DNA from: Planctomycetota bacterium
GTDB lineage: Bacteria; Planctomycetota; UBA8742; JACQVU01
Length of the DNA: 8,250 bases
Assembly: GCA_016209585.1 (NCBI GenBank)
Contig: JACQVU010000125.1
Location: 1-8,250, forward strand
Direction of reading: 5' to 3'
Position 1 is the stretch's first letter; every line of letters starts with the position of its first letter. Below the pieces are notes generated by a model. It did not search any database, had not been told where the DNA came from, and saw nothing but the letters and a program-made list of their open reading frames with translations. The position numbers and the translations under genes were made by a program. Positions 1-7,443 of the stretch are shown here, one piece after another.

Positions 1-873
1 GATCAGCAACTCATACAGTTCGCGCTCCCCCGCCAGCGCCCAGGCCGCGAAGCGGGTGCGCATCACTTCCAGGTCTTCCGGGTAGAGGCGGTTCTGCTTC
101 GTGAGCACCTTCTCCCGCACCCCGATCTTCCCGATGTCGTGAAAGAACCCCGCGTACCGCAGTTCGCGCAACTGCGCGTCGGTGAAGCGGTTCATCGCCC
201 GCGCCACCCGCACCGCCAGCGCCGACACGCGGCTGGAATGGCCGGCGGTGGCCGGGTCGCGGGCGTCAATGGCCTTGGCCGAGTACCGGACCAGGGCGTC
301 GAAGAGCGCGCGGATATCGTGGTAGAGCTGGGTGTTCTCGACACAGACCGCGGCCTGGGACGCCAGCGAGAGCACCATCTGGTGCATCGACGGGTCGAAG
401 GGCGCCGGCTCGCCGCGCCCGTCGAGCGCGTTGATAAGTTGCAGCACGCCCACGATCTTCTCCGCGCGGTTGGTCATCGGCACCACCAGCATGGTCCTGG
501 TGGTGTACCCCAGCCGCCGGTCGACCTCCTTGTTGTGCAGCGGATGGGCCTGCACGTCCGGGATGTTCAACACCGTGCCGCGCAGCGCCACCGTGCCCGC
601 CAGCGACGACGTGCTGACCGGGAAGCGGAACGACTGGAACTTCCGGGTGCGGTCGGCGTCGTGGCCGCGGTCCAGCGTGTTGTTCTGCGACACGCGAAAC
701 ACCAGTTCCCCGTGGTCAACCACGTAGAGGCTGCCGGCGTCGGCGGTGGTGAACCCGCGGGCCTCGGAGAGAATGAGCGCCAGCAGGCGGTCGAGGTCGT
801 GCTCCGTCGAGAGACGGATGCCGATCTCCGCGAAGCGGGCGAATCGGTCCTGAAGCGCGGCCAGAGTGTCCAT
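1..873 (-). CDS. GAF domain plus HD-GYP-like phosphohydrolase, 3' end cut by window edge
   Basis: Only the first 291 residues are in the window; the gene continues past the left edge. The start is ATG at 873. Residues about 14-180 read as a GAF sensor domain, with the typical core LVVPM..RAEKIVGVLQLINA at 129-150. From about residue 185 an HD module begins: DARDPATAGHSSRVSALAV (203-221, first His H211), then FHDIGKIGV (244-252, H245-D246 metal pair). This matches the start of HD-GYP-type cyclic-di-GMP phosphodiesterases. The stretch after GKIGV (LYPEDLEVMRTRFAAWALAGERELYELL) differs from the canonical version, where a His follows the MK/MR motif. It resembles a GAF-HD subclass that, from memory, carries an insert before HHE..DG.GYP. 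The GYP motif would lie outside the window, so catalytic competence cannot be judged. No transmembrane segment is visible, so it is likely cytoplasmic. The start is 9 bp after the stop of the CinA-like gene and has no strong ribosome-binding site, which suggests translational coupling. Confidence 0.9.
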   Translation of the reverse strand, partial: MDTLAALQDRFARFAEIGIRLSTEHDLDRLLALILSEARGFTTADAGSLYVVDHGELVFRVSQNNTLDRGHDADRTRKFQSFRFPVSTSSLAGTVALRGTVLNIPDVQAHPLHNKEVDRRLGYTTRTMLVVPMTNRAEKIVGVLQLINALDGRGEPAPFDPSMHQMVLSLASQAAVCVENTQLYHDIRALFDALVRYSAKAIDARDPATAGHSSRVSALAVRVARAMNRFTDAQLRELRYAGFFHDIGKIGVREKVLTKQNRLYPEDLEVMRTRFAAWALAGERELYELLI

Positions 874-882
874 CGTCCGCCG

Positions 883-1632
883 TCACCCGACCCGCGCCAC
901 CGCCTCCGGTCCCAGATGCTGAACCAGGTGGTCGCGCACCGCGTCGGCGTCAGCCGGGTCGAGCGACTCGACCGTGATCATCACGCGGTAGTCAGAGGCG
1001 CGATCGTACACCGGATAGGAGCCGATGCGCACCCCGGCCCGCAGATCCTCGGCGTCCGCCAGCAGCCCGGCGATGGCTGGCTCCTCTTTGGTGGTGTAGA
1101 CCCGGCGCGAGGCCAGGGGCGTGCCGTGCAGGAGGCCGCGGATGACGTTGAAGCGCGAGCGGAAGTACTGCGGCACGCCGGGGAGCACGAAGAGGTTGGC
1201 GACCGCCACCGTTGGGAAAGGATCGCCCGGCGCGAACTCCAGACGCGCGCCCTCGGGCAGGTCGGCCATCGCGAGCAGGTGTTCGTTGGTCTTCTCGCCG
1301 AACGCCGCGCGAATGAGCGCCTCGAACTCCTGGTGACGCGCCATGCGCCGGCCCAGGCCGGCCGCGACGCCCGCCATCGTCACGTCGTCGTGCGTGGGCC
1401 CCACGCCGCCGGAGGTGAAAACGTAGGTGTGTCGCCCGGCGACGTCGCCCACGGCCTCCCCGATCTCCCCCACCACGTCGGCCACCACCAGCACCCGCCG
1501 CAGGCGCACGCCGATCTGGCGCAGTTGCGCGGCCAGCCAGGGGATGTTGGCGTCGGCGACGGCGCCCGAGAGGATCTCGTCGCCGATGACCACGAGCGCC
1601 GCCGTGGTTTCTTGAACGCGCCGTGTCTCCAT
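883..1632 (-). CDS. Short CinA-type molybdopterin-binding-domain protein (COG1058-like)
   Basis: The product is 249 residues from the ATG at 1632. A MoCF/CinA N-terminal domain is clear: VVIGDEILSG (14-23), FTSGGVGPTHDDVT (72-85), and MADLPEGARLEF followed by VANLFVLPGVP (122-154). A second small segment, YTTKEEPAIAGLL then VRIGSYPVYD (179-210), matches the region after the MoCF fold in CinA and in the N-terminal half of eukaryotic FAD synthase FLAD1. Full CinA is about 400-420 residues and ends with a nicotinamide-nucleotide amidase domain; that domain is absent, as in other stand-alone short members. COG1058 domains have been linked to pyrophosphatase activity on ADP-ribose or CoA/FAD-type nucleotides; the substrate here is unknown. 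An in-frame TTG at 1665 would add 11 residues and has a GGGGAGG stretch just upstream, whereas the ATG has no clear Shine-Dalgarno. I prefer the ATG because family members start only a few residues before the first beta strand. It lies 81 bp after the giant gene and 9 bp before the GAF-HD gene. Confidence 0.9.
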   Translation of the reverse strand: METRRVQETTAALVVIGDEILSGAVADANIPWLAAQLRQIGVRLRRVLVVADVVGEIGEAVGDVAGRHTYVFTSGGVGPTHDDVTMAGVAAGLGRRMARHQEFEALIRAAFGEKTNEHLLAMADLPEGARLEFAPGDPFPTVAVANLFVLPGVPQYFRSRFNVIRGLLHGTPLASRRVYTTKEEPAIAGLLADAEDLRAGVRIGSYPVYDRASDYRVMITVESLDPADADAVRDHLVQHLGPEAVARVG

Positions 1633-1638
1633 GCCGAA

Positions 1639-1684
1639 ACCGGGGGACGCGCTTCTCGCCGACAACGCCCTCCCCGCCCCCGGT
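1639..1684 (-). repeat. 8-bp inverted repeat in the leader of the CinA-like gene
   Basis: Arms ACCGGGGG (1639-1646) and CCCCCGGT (1677-1684) are perfectly complementary across a 30-nt loop. The loop contains the alternative TTG start (1663-1665) and part of a GGGGAGG stretch. The downstream arm ends 6 nt before the preferred ATG. There is no T-run after it on the minus strand, so it does not look like a terminator. It could influence translation of the CinA-like gene or could be a chance pairing in GC-rich DNA. Confidence 0.3.
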
Positions 1685-1713
1685 GACGGCTGGCGCGGCT
1701 CAGCAGCCCGTCG

Positions 1714-4700
1714 TCAGGGGCCGGTCGGCTCCTCCGTGCGGGCGAGGATGCGCGGCTTGGTGAGGATGATCGCGCTGACGTCGTCCAGCGTCGGGCTGAC
1801 GACCAGCGGCGCGATCCCGTTGGTGCGCCAGTCGGCGCGGACCAGCAGGATGCCCCGCTGGTCGTTTACCGCTCCCGCCGGCGCCACGTCCACTTTGCCG
1901 GGGATCTCCAGTTGCGGGTTGGGCGGCGCCAGGTCCGTCACCTCCCACCTTCCGTTCGCCCCCCACCAGGACTGGGGCGAAACGGTGTGTTGCAGATAGC
2001 CACTGCGGAGGAGAGGGATGTCGGTGCCCTTTGCCACCTGGTAGGTGCGCAGGTCGAGTTGAACGTATGGCCCGGAGTAGGTCTGGTAGCCGTCCGCTCC
2101 GATGGTCGGGGTCGGCGGGTTGGGATCCCCGCCCGGTGAGTAGGCCCAGAGGCGGAACTTCTGGTTGAGGGCCGCGCCGTTGTCGGCGTTGACGCCGGCG
2201 TCGTTGAACGCTCGGTAGGCGTTGAGCGGGTTGGTGGGCGGCAGATACTGCGTCCAGGTGACTTTCTGGACCTTCACCGGGTAGTCGTACGGGTTGACGA
2301 AGGCGGTTTCGTAGGTTCCCGCCGGGTCGGAGTAGTTGAAGCGACTCGGCGCGGTGGCGCTGTAGTCGGCCGTCATGAAGTTGGGATTGGCCGCGAAGAC
2401 CGCGCGGGTGAGCGCGTAGGAGCGGAAGTAGCCCATGGTGGCGTTCGACACCAGTTGCGCCAGGAACTTCGCCGGCTTCTCCGGGTCCACCTCGCCCGCG
2501 CTGTTGGCCTTGGCGAACTTGAAGAGCGCGTCGTATTTCAACGTGGGCGACTGGATGTGGTGCTGGCGGCGCACCACCGAGTTCAGAAAGAGCAGTTCCT
2601 CCGGCCGCACCTCGTTCAACTTCTTGTAGGTCTTGATGATCACCTTGTTGTCGGTGTCCAGCGGGTTGAAACTCCCGGCCGCGTTGACCACGTCGCCGGT
2701 GTTCAGCCCGTAGTTGAACACCAGGCCGCGGTTGTTCTTGCTGCCGCCGCTGTAGACGATCTGCGGCTTGCCGTCGATCCAGACCTGCACCTCCTCCTTG
2801 CCCGCGCCATCGTCGCCCACTGGGTAGGTGAGCGTGATCGCCCCCGGAGAAACCGTGGTGGTCACGTACTGCGCGTAGTAGGGATAGTCGGCGTAAGACC
2901 AGCCGTTGTGCGGGTTGTTCACCGGGTTGAACCGCCAGCGGAAGTCATCGGGCGGAGAGTTCATCAAACGCTCGTAACTCCGGCCGGCCTGCCAGGCGAT
3001 GGCGTAGTGGTGCCATTCGCCGGGGAAGATGGTCTTCGGCGCCGCCATGTAGTTCGACAACCACCCGTAGGAGGCGTTGATGGCCGTCATCTGCGTCTTG
3101 TCCACCAGCGGAACGAAGGCGTGCGTCTCCGCCCACTTCTGCGCGAACTGCCGGGCGTAAGGGTAGGTGTTTCCCCCGCCGGAGGGGCCTTTGGCGTAGC
3201 GGTGATTGGGTGGCCCGCCGCCGGTTCCCCAGCCGTACATGCGCACGTCGGGGTGGGCGAAACTCTGGTTGCCGAGCACCTCCGGCTCGCGCACCGAGTC
3301 GGAGAGGAAGGCGCGGAACGGCGCGGTTCCCAGGTAGGCGTCTTGCGCCGGATCGTTCGGGTTGCCCCCCGTCGCCGGGATGTCGCCGTAGTAGATGCGC
3401 GAGAAGCGCAACATGCCCTGGTTGTCGACGAAACAGACCAGTTGCACCCCCTCCGTCGCGCGCGAGTAGATCGGCGCGCCGCCCCCGGTCATCATTCCGG
3501 TGGGATCGGTGGTGAAGGGGTTGTTCAGGTTGGAGGTGTTCGGCGAGGTGTCGGGATCGGCGCCTTGCGGGTAGTGGTAGTTCATCGGAATGGTGGCGAT
3601 GAAGAGACCCGACACCCGCCCGTCCTCGGGGTTGACGCTCACCAGGTCGTCGTTGAACTTGAGCCAGAACTCCACCAGGCCGGAGTAGGGCGACAACGCC
3701 GACTGCTGCATGCGCGTGTCCATGCGCAGGTCGAGCGCCGTGGCGTACCCGCCCGGACCGCCCATGGCCGTCAACTGCGGGTTTCCAGGGGAGGTGTCGA
3801 TGGTGTACTCCACGTCGGACAGGAACTGGCGCACCAGCCCGCCCTGCGCGGCCGGGGGCACGGGGCTCAACTCCGTGGGCGGCATCTTGACGTTGATGTA
3901 ACTGCGCCCGCCGAAGTAGTGGCGGAAGTCACTGCCCGCGAAGACGGTATACTTGGTGTGCAGGATCTGCTGCGAGAAGTTGTAGCGGGTCTGCGGGTTC
4001 GGGGCGTTGTCCTCCACGCCGATGGCGCCCTGCGTGGTCGGCGTGACCAGCGCGTTGATGTCGAAACTCTTGTAGCCCCACGGCGTCATCAACAGGCCGT
4101 CGGGCCGCAGCACCGTGGGGAAGCCGTTCAACCAGGTGGTGTTGGTGGAATTCGCCGGGTCCACGCGCCCGCCTGGCCCGGGGTCGTCGCGAAATATCGG
4201 CATCACGTAGGGCGCTTCCACCGACGTGGTGACCATGAACTGGGACCCGGAGAAGGGAATCGAGAAAGGTTCCGCGACCAGGGGCCACCCCTGGGGCGGC
4301 ACCGGACCGCCGGGGATGGCGAAGGGCGGCGGGGTGGACATCGGGTCGTTGAAGTCGCGCCCGCCGTACACCGTGTTGGAGGCCGGGGTGAAGGGGACGG
4401 CCGGGTTATGGGTGTCGGGGTCGAACGTCACCTCGAAACTCGGCCCGGGCAACCCGTTGGCCGGCGCCGAGAAGGGCGAGGCGGTTCCCGCCCCGGGGTT
4501 CCCCCCGGCGATGCGGGGTTTCAACTCCACGTACCCGTCGAACTTGGAGGGCGCGCGGCGGTGATCCGCGGGCGGGTAGACCGGGAAGCCGATGATGTTG
4601 AGGTACTGGGGCGCGATCATCATCGGATAGGTGACGGTGCTGGTGACGTCGACGATGTCATTGCGCCCGCGGACCAGGAGGAGCGCGGCGTTGATGGGGC

Positions 4701-6936
4701 CGGCGCCGAAGTCCCAGCTGTTGGAATCGAAATCTTCCTGGGAGGTCATGTGGAGCATGTCCCACAGCGAGACCAGCGTGCGGATGGAGGAGCGCGCCAC
4801 CACGGTGCCGGGGGTGATCTTGCCGAAGTTCGGGTCCGTTTCGGGCACGTCGTCTTTGGGCGCCGGCGCCGTCACCTCGCCGTACGCCGCGATCTCGAAC
4901 ACGCCGCCCGGGTTGTACACCACCTCCGTCGAGCCACCCGGCAGGGGAGCGATGTAGCCGGTGTCGGTCGGTTCGGGAACGCGGTAGACGAGGTCCAGTT
5001 TCGAGACCGGAACCCGCGCGTGGGCGCTGGGGTTGGTGAACTGGAAACGGGTGTTGGTGTTGAAATTGGCCAGGAGAATGGACTTGGCCACCCGGTTGTA
5101 CCAACGCGCGAACTGGGCCTTGGCCTCCGGCAGCGAGGCGAACCCCGCCGAGTTGACGTAGGGGTTCCAATCGCTGATCTGCGCGCCGTAGGCGCGGGTG
5201 TCGTCGGGCGTCCAGGGCATTTCCCGGATGAACCCCATCTGCGTTGCGGGATCGAGGTCGGGCCGCAGGCGGAAGTTGTTGGCTTTCACCGGGTCGTCCA
5301 CCGCGGCGTCGTCCCAGAGACCGAGAATGAAATCCTCCAACTCGTGGTAGTCGCGGAACGGGTTGAACGGCTCCGGCGCCGGCGGCGGCGGCACCGGACC
5401 GGGATGCACCCGGTTGTAAATGGCGTTGGCGACGTTCCAGGCCAGCGTGCGGAAGTTCACGTCGCCCCCCGGATCCGTCGGCTGATCGTGGAAGGGAAAA
5501 ACCTCCACCACCTTGGTGTTGAAGACCGCGTTGGTGCCGCCGTTGGTGGGAGGCTTGGTGTTGGCGTCGCCCGGCCCGGAGAGGTCGGAGAAGGCCCGCG
5601 GCTCGTAGTAGAGCACCTCGCGGTAGTAGTCGTTGCCACCCGGCCCATACTTGAAGATGGGGTTGCGCTGGTTGGCGTCGCTGGCGCTGGTCATGGTGGT
5701 CTTGGCGTAGGTGAGCGGCACCCGCGCCCCCAAGCCGTAGATCAGCGACGCGATGACCGGCCGGGGCGCGGTGTTAATGTTGATGGGCGCTCGCGGCACA
5801 CTGGTCACCGGGTTCTTCACCTCGATGATGTTGATCCGGAACCCCTCCTCCAGCGTGGCGTTCTTCGGGATGACCAGAGGCTCCCCAAGGCGGCCGGTGG
5901 TGCTCTTGTTCCAGTCGGAGACGTAGGTGTTTTGCCAGATTCGGTACTTGAGGTATTTCGTGTCGCTGCCGTCGGGCCACGAGGTCATCGTCACGTAAGG
6001 CTCAATGAGCGGAAAGTAGTCGATGTCCCGCGTGGCCGGGTAGACCACGGCCAGTTCGCGGTTCATGAACTCGCGCAGGTCCTGCTTGGTCTCCAGGCCG
6101 GAAAGCGCGTCCAGCAACTTATCAACCACCGTGGCCGGGAAGGGGTTCTTCGCCGCCATGTCGGCCTCACACACCGGAGCCTTGTCGTAGAAGGAGTTGC
6201 CGGCGATCACCCGGTTGTTGATGTACTTGCGGATGAACTCGCCCAGGTTGAGCAGCAGCATGCGGAGGCGCGGGCGCTGCGCGGGGTCGAAGTCGGCCGG
6301 GGGCGAGCCCCCGAACGACGAGGGCTGGCGGGTGTCAAAACTCTTCAAGTTGATCATGCCCTGCGCGTCGGCGATCCGCAGCCGGTACTTGTCGCCCAGG
6401 GCCTCGTAGGTTCCGGGGGTGTTCATCTCCTGCCCATGTCCGAAGCCCACCGGGTTCGTCGCCGAGGCCTGCACCAGCCGGCTGTCCATGGCGTACCCGG
6501 AATACCCCTGCACCGGCCGGCCGTGGATCGTTGACGGGCTCGCGTCCTGGTCCAGGTTCGTCTTCACCGCCCCGGTCTCATCCAGAATACTGTCGTCGGG
6601 CAGCGAATAGACGGAACTCATCGACCGCGAGATGGGCTGCGCCCGGCGCACCTGCTCCTCCGGCAGGCCGAAAAGGTTCGTGTTCCCCTTCAAATCGTCG
6701 ATGATCCGCGCCTGCGCCATGTTGATGCCCGTCTCCGCCACGAGCCGCGAGCGCACGCGATCCAGCCGGTTGAGCGCCACGCGCCGTTCGATGCCGCTCA
6801 CCAGCACGAAGGTGATCCCGATCAACGTCAGGAAGACCAGAATAGACACGGCCATCACCAGCACCGTGCCGCTCCGGCGGGCGACGGCCGGCGGCAGCGG
6901 GCCACAAGGGGCGGGAAGAGCGGGAGAAGAGGTCAT
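1714..6936 (-). CDS. Giant GspK-like pseudopilin fused to a large extracytoplasmic region with a LamG-like domain
   Basis: The product is 1740 residues; I know no gene symbol for it. Start: ATG at 6934-6936, preceded by GGAG with a 7-nt spacer. After a short basic N-terminus ending ARRSG (19-23), residues 24-48 form one hydrophobic helix. It is followed by ERR.ALNRLDR.RSRLVAETGINMAQARI (50-78), the layout of GspK/PilX-type pseudopilins. ADAQGMINLKSFD (189-201) matches the GspK D..G.INLN element. PININTAPRPVIASL (384-398) matches the INVNTA helix-hairpin (SAM-like) element, completed by NVANAIYNRV (501-510) and PFRDYHELEDFIL (526-538) after an insertion and a proline-rich linker (512-523). A further unit at about 680-735 (FEIAAYGEV, LWDMLHMTSQEDFD) is of unknown fold. 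Residues about 1080-1445 read as LamG/concanavalin-like: GLVEFWLKF, GEWHHYAIAW, VQVWIDGKPQ. The C-terminus (SPTLDDVSAIIL) is a typical end of such modules. Ordinary GspK is about 300-350 residues, so this is about five times longer. It likely acts at the envelope or a pseudopilus tip; glycan or surface binding is an inference. Only three cysteines are present. Confidence 0.88.
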   Translation of the reverse strand: MTSSPALPAPCGPLPPAVARRSGTVLVMAVSILVFLTLIGITFVLVSGIERRVALNRLDRVRSRLVAETGINMAQARIIDDLKGNTNLFGLPEEQVRRAQPISRSMSSVYSLPDDSILDETGAVKTNLDQDASPSTIHGRPVQGYSGYAMDSRLVQASATNPVGFGHGQEMNTPGTYEALGDKYRLRIADAQGMINLKSFDTRQPSSFGGSPPADFDPAQRPRLRMLLLNLGEFIRKYINNRVIAGNSFYDKAPVCEADMAAKNPFPATVVDKLLDALSGLETKQDLREFMNRELAVVYPATRDIDYFPLIEPYVTMTSWPDGSDTKYLKYRIWQNTYVSDWNKSTTGRLGEPLVIPKNATLEEGFRINIIEVKNPVTSVPRAPININTAPRPVIASLIYGLGARVPLTYAKTTMTSASDANQRNPIFKYGPGGNDYYREVLYYEPRAFSDLSGPGDANTKPPTNGGTNAVFNTKVVEVFPFHDQPTDPGGDVNFRTLAWNVANAIYNRVHPGPVPPPPAPEPFNPFRDYHELEDFILGLWDDAAVDDPVKANNFRLRPDLDPATQMGFIREMPWTPDDTRAYGAQISDWNPYVNSAGFASLPEAKAQFARWYNRVAKSILLANFNTNTRFQFTNPSAHARVPVSKLDLVYRVPEPTDTGYIAPLPGGSTEVVYNPGGVFEIAAYGEVTAPAPKDDVPETDPNFGKITPGTVVARSSIRTLVSLWDMLHMTSQEDFDSNSWDFGAGPINAALLLVRGRNDIVDVTSTVTYPMMIAPQYLNIIGFPVYPPADHRRAPSKFDGYVELKPRIAGGNPGAGTASPFSAPANGLPGPSFEVTFDPDTHNPAVPFTPASNTVYGGRDFNDPMSTPPPFAIPGGPVPPQGWPLVAEPFSIPFSGSQFMVTTSVEAPYVMPIFRDDPGPGGRVDPANSTNTTWLNGFPTVLRPDGLLMTPWGYKSFDINALVTPTTQGAIGVEDNAPNPQTRYNFSQQILHTKYTVFAGSDFRHYFGGRSYINVKMPPTELSPVPPAAQGGLVRQFLSDVEYTIDTSPGNPQLTAMGGPGGYATALDLRMDTRMQQSALSPYSGLVEFWLKFNDDLVSVNPEDGRVSGLFIATIPMNYHYPQGADPDTSPNTSNLNNPFTTDPTGMMTGGGAPIYSRATEGVQLVCFVDNQGMLRFSRIYYGDIPATGGNPNDPAQDAYLGTAPFRAFLSDSVREPEVLGNQSFAHPDVRMYGWGTGGGPPNHRYAKGPSGGGNTYPYARQFAQKWAETHAFVPLVDKTQMTAINASYGWLSNYMAAPKTIFPGEWHHYAIAWQAGRSYERLMNSPPDDFRWRFNPVNNPHNGWSYADYPYYAQYVTTTVSPGAITLTYPVGDDGAGKEEVQVWIDGKPQIVYSGGSKNNRGLVFNYGLNTGDVVNAAGSFNPLDTDNKVIIKTYKKLNEVRPEELLFLNSVVRRQHHIQSPTLKYDALFKFAKANSAGEVDPEKPAKFLAQLVSNATMGYFRSYALTRAVFAANPNFMTADYSATAPSRFNYSDPAGTYETAFVNPYDYPVKVQKVTWTQYLPPTNPLNAYRAFNDAGVNADNGAALNQKFRLWAYSPGGDPNPPTPTIGADGYQTYSGPYVQLDLRTYQVAKGTDIPLLRSGYLQHTVSPQSWWGANGRWEVTDLAPPNPQLEIPGKVDVAPAGAVNDQRGILLVRADWRTNGIAPLVVSPTLDDVSAIILTKPRILARTEEPTGP

Positions 6937-6943
6937 TCGGTCG

Positions 6944-6947
6944 CTCC
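6944..6947 (-). promoter_or_regulatory. Ribosome binding site deciding the start of the giant gene
   Basis: GGAG on the minus strand lies 7 nt before the ATG at 6936. The reading frame stays open for a further 96 codons upstream, but that part would cover the leader hairpins and promoter elements and has no secretion-like or domain character. The ribosome-binding site and the short basic stretch before the membrane helix therefore fix the start here. Confidence 0.7.
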
Positions 6948-7016
6948 GGCGTATTCGGGGGGAAACACCCGGCGTCCAGGGCCAGCGCGCGCCCCCAACC
7001 ATGGGGAGAGGCGCGT

Positions 7017-7040
7017 AAAAACCACCGGGCGAATGCCCGG
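7017..7040 (-). terminator. Terminator-like hairpin in the leader of the giant gene (possible attenuator)
   Basis: On the minus strand the sequence reads CCGGGC-ATTC-GCCCGG, a perfect 6-bp GC stem with a 4-nt loop (7025-7040), then TGG and five Ts (7017-7021). It sits between the candidate promoter at 7106-7134 and the ATG at 6936, in the sense orientation of the giant gene. It could end transcripts early (attenuation) or end a transcript coming from further right. The stem is short and the T-run is modest, so it may be only part of a repeat. Confidence 0.35.
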
Positions 7041-7103
7041 CTACGAACGGGACGCCGCGACCTTTCACGGGAGGCAGCCCGGCGGGGGAGCCGGCGCCTT
7101 TCA
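7025..7103 (-). repeat. Two-unit hairpin repeat with duplicated TGAAAGG
   Basis: On the minus strand TGAAAGG occurs at 7097-7103 and again at 7061-7067, 36 bp apart. Each copy is followed by a GC hairpin: stem CCGGC/GCCGG with arms at 7090-7094 and 7079-7083, and stem CCGGGC/GCCCGG at 7035-7040 and 7025-7030. This organisation looks like a small dispersed repeat rather than unique leader sequence. Whether other copies exist in the genome cannot be seen from this window. Confidence 0.4.
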
Positions 7104-7105
7104 AT

Positions 7106-7134
7106 ACTCTACCAGAATCAGTGGCGTATTTCAA
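7106..7134 (-). promoter_or_regulatory. Sigma70-like promoter for the giant gene
   Basis: On the minus strand TTGAAA (7129-7134, five of six matches to the -35 consensus) is followed by a 17-nt spacer and TAGAGT (7106-7111, four of six matches to the -10 consensus). Transcription would start near 7099-7100, on an A, giving a leader of about 163 nt before the ATG at 6936. The leader contains the two hairpins described separately. It is the best promoter-like match I found in the divergent region. Confidence 0.5.
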
Positions 7135-7250
7135 AGAAACCGTCGGGCTTTGGGCGCGGATTGAAGTTGTACGCGCTGGGTGTGGGCGGTGTACCCAACC
7201 TCGTGGGCGCGCCGGGGAGATCACTTGGGCGACACGGCGTGCCGGCGTTC

Positions 7251-7342
7251 AACACGGAGACACGGAGACGCGGAGAGCGCACGGAGAAGAGATCGGCGGT
7301 GGGGGTCTCCGTGAAATCTCCGTGTCTCCGTGTCTCCGTGTT
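7251..7342. repeat. Nested CACGGAGA-type palindromic repeat
   Basis: The outer arms are 26 bp: 7251-7276 and 7317-7342 are reverse complements with a single mismatch. Each arm is built from iterated CACGGAGA/TCTCCGTG units. A second inverted pair, ACGGAGA (7281-7287) and TCTCCGT (7306-7312), is nested inside with an 18-nt loop. As RNA or single-stranded DNA it would form one long hairpin. Similar sequences built from this unit are, from memory, dispersed in intergenic regions of many planctomycete, verrucomicrobial and related genomes and often cause spurious short ORF calls rich in TRRHGE and LRVSVF. No transposase is nearby, so it is a non-autonomous element. Confidence 0.85.
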
Positions 7343-7419
7343 TCATCCCCCGACCACCAGCCGCGGAGAGTTCTTCGCGGCGCGCCAAGACTCCCCTGGA
7401 TTGTAGTACCGGTCGGCCG

Positions 7420-7443
7420 TTCCTGGGTTCCTGGCTTCCTGAG
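7420..7443. repeat. Three tandem copies of an 8-bp unit
   Basis: TTCCTGGG (7420-7427), TTCCTGGC (7428-7435) and TTCCTGAG (7436-7443) are adjacent and share TTCCTG. This is a short direct repeat in otherwise unremarkable non-coding DNA. It may be slippage-generated or the remnant of a longer array. Confidence 0.55.

Noticed and set aside
139..1686. A 515-codon plus-strand open frame across the GAF-HD and CinA-like genes
   Set aside because: It is antisense to two well-recognised genes, spans the junction between them and has no recognisable motif.
2455..6534. A 1359-codon open frame on the plus strand lying wholly inside the giant gene
   Set aside because: Its translation is rich in Arg, Val, His and Gly with no domain or membrane signal, as expected for the antisense shadow of a GC-rich gene. 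The minus-strand frame has clear GspK and LamG motifs.
6937..7224. A 96-codon in-frame N-terminal extension of the giant gene
   Set aside because: It would translate the leader hairpins and promoter, has no good start signal, and would bury the membrane helix deep in the protein. GGAG before the ATG at 6936 is a better start.
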